Assembly (NCBI GenBank): GCA_003427395.1
Contig: BFEA01000306.1
Location: 1,154,330-1,177,428 of the forward strand
Length of the DNA stretch: 23,099 nt
Direction of reading: 5' to 3'
Source of the DNA: Chara braunii
Taxonomy: Eukaryota; Streptophyta; Charophyceae; Charales; Characeae
Translations under genes and position numbers: made by a program
Notes under the pieces: model-generated
Seen by the model: the letters and a program-made list of their open reading frames with translations, nothing else
The model's database searches: none
What the model was told of the DNA's origin: nothing
In this document: piece after piece, positions 22,460 to 23,099 of the stretch
Layout: the number at the start of each line of letters is the position of its first letter
Numbering within the stretch: the stretch's first letter is position 1

Positions 22460-23077
22460 ATGGCGCGTAGCAATGGTCATTTCGACTATAGGCCAGAGCA
22501 CCTGAGGTTTTACTGGAGCTGGGAGCCTATGCGTGAAGAGGGGGCTACAGTGGACGCCTGCCTGAGCTACAGTAAGAGTGACAGGCTGGCAAAACTAAAG
22601 ATAAACGTCTATGGGGAGAAATAACAGGAGATGAGGGAGGATGGAAAAGTGCAGGGGGTGATTACCGAGGCACGTAACAGAGTCGAACGGAGGTGCCGAC
22701 GAGATGGGGTAACAGCTGCTTTAAAAGTTACTGTTACTTACCATCAAGAAGAGACCTCCACGAGTACGATGGAGCGGGAGTAGCAAGAGCTGAACCGGGA
22801 CTCGAAGGCCGAGTCTGAAGCCAGCGATGAGCTGATGCAGTCCTGGCACGGGTTGGAGCAGTGGAGGAGGGAGCATTTGCCAACAGAGTCAGTAGAGGAC
22901 GGGCCTGAGGCCAGTTCGAACCAACGGAGAGATTGAGAGCGCGAGGCGGTTACTGAGGACCATGGTGAAGGTGAGAGGGAAGTCCTATGTTACCCTACGT
23001 TCATTGAACACGTGTTTCTCGTTCAGGGTATGAACGTGGTGAACGCGCGTTCACTGAACGAGGGTAAACGCGTTTGA
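22460..23077 (+). pseudogene. Decayed ORF resembling the accessory ORF family
   Basis: ATG 22460 opens a frame that runs 205 codons to TGA 23075-23077 with only three internal stops: TAA 22622, TAG 22781 and TGA 22934. Between the stops the product is coherent: FDYRPEHLRFYWSWEPMREE, strand RLAKLKINVYGEK, helix VQGVITEARNRVERRCRRDG, strand AALKVTVTYHQEE, then a charged C-terminus with WHGLEQWRREHLPTES. The strand-helix-strand centre resembles the C-terminal halves of the ORFs at 8195 and 7859. The final 40 or so codons overlap inverted repeats and may not be coding. No known domain. If the family link holds, accessory ORFs occur outside the 5.6-10.6 kb cluster. Confidence 0.45.
22998..23060. 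repeat. Three CGTTCA/TGAACG inverted repeats in 63 bp
   Basis: CGTTCA-T-TGAACA (22998-23010), CGTTCA-GGGTA-TGAACG (23020-23036), CGTTCA-C-TGAACG (23048-23060). Spacers are 1, 5 and 1 nt. The second and third are perfect. An AAACGCGTTT palindrome follows at about 23066-23075. Confidence 0.85.
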
Positions 23078-23099
23078 CGCGTTTGCACAGGGGGTTGTG

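Noticed and set aside
807-23077. A reassigned genetic code that would read through the many in-frame stops
   Set aside because: All three stop codons (TAA, TAG, TGA) interrupt coding frames, TAG and TGA also end most intact ORFs, and true frameshifts occur beside them. Ordinary pseudogene decay explains this. The observation that each stop could come from a Gln or Arg codon by one C-to-T change is true of any stop codon, so it is not evidence of a specific mutator.

Overview
The window reads as repeat-rich, non-genic DNA from a large eukaryotic genome. It holds simple-sequence blocks, decayed Ty3/Gypsy-class LTR retrotransposon coding regions and degenerate minisatellites. I see no host housekeeping gene, rRNA or tRNA. 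The retroelement proteins (D-x-G-[S/A]-E type aspartic protease, FLDDFPIKG reverse transcriptase box, ADGLSR at the end of RNase H, DD35E integrase) resemble Gypsy lineages I associate with streptophyte algae/bryophytes and some fungi. A charophyte-like host is my guess only. A 38-bp Nextera mate-pair junction adapter lies inside the sequence (8718-8755), so this is an Illumina mate-pair assembly with at least one local artefact.

Layout. 1-773: compound CA and tetranucleotide microsatellites. 807-1364: a broken frame built on a decapeptide repeat. 1467-1889: an orphan minus-strand frame in a pyrimidine-rich stretch. 2285-5584: the 5' half of one retroelement (element 1): a small leader ORF, a possible intron, Gag, one CCHC zinc knuckle and the first half of an aspartic protease, cut off near 5584. 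5573-10615: about a dozen small, tightly packed plus-strand ORFs, some overlapping as ATGA. No family is recognised for any of them, but several are visibly paralogous to one another. 10645-10852: eight uninterrupted 26-bp repeats. 10883-17188: a second, more complete Gypsy coding region (element 2): Gag, RG/RS-rich linker with a degenerate zinc knuckle, protease, reverse transcriptase, RNase H, integrase and a very basic C-terminal tail. It is broken by frameshifts and in-frame stops. 17244-17378: three consecutive hairpins. 17560-17960: AT-rich spacer. 18060-22450: mostly non-coding DNA with degenerate repeats, a GA microsatellite and a GC-rich island. 22460-23077: a decayed reading frame that seems to share the architecture of the 5.6-10.6 kb ORFs, followed by three CGTTCA/TGAACG inverted repeats.

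How it fits together. Two gag modules but only one RT/integrase, plus a leader ORF present both before gag1 (2285) and just after the truncated protease (about 5575), suggest a chimera. In this model a truncated element 1 abuts a second element whose 5' part is the small-ORF cluster and whose 3' part is gag2-pol2. That makes 5573-17188 either one very large Gypsy-like element with an accessory ORF array or a nest of insertions. I could not find LTRs, a primer-binding site or target-site duplications by eye, so element boundaries are coding boundaries only. The accessory ORF family is the part most likely to be undescribed.
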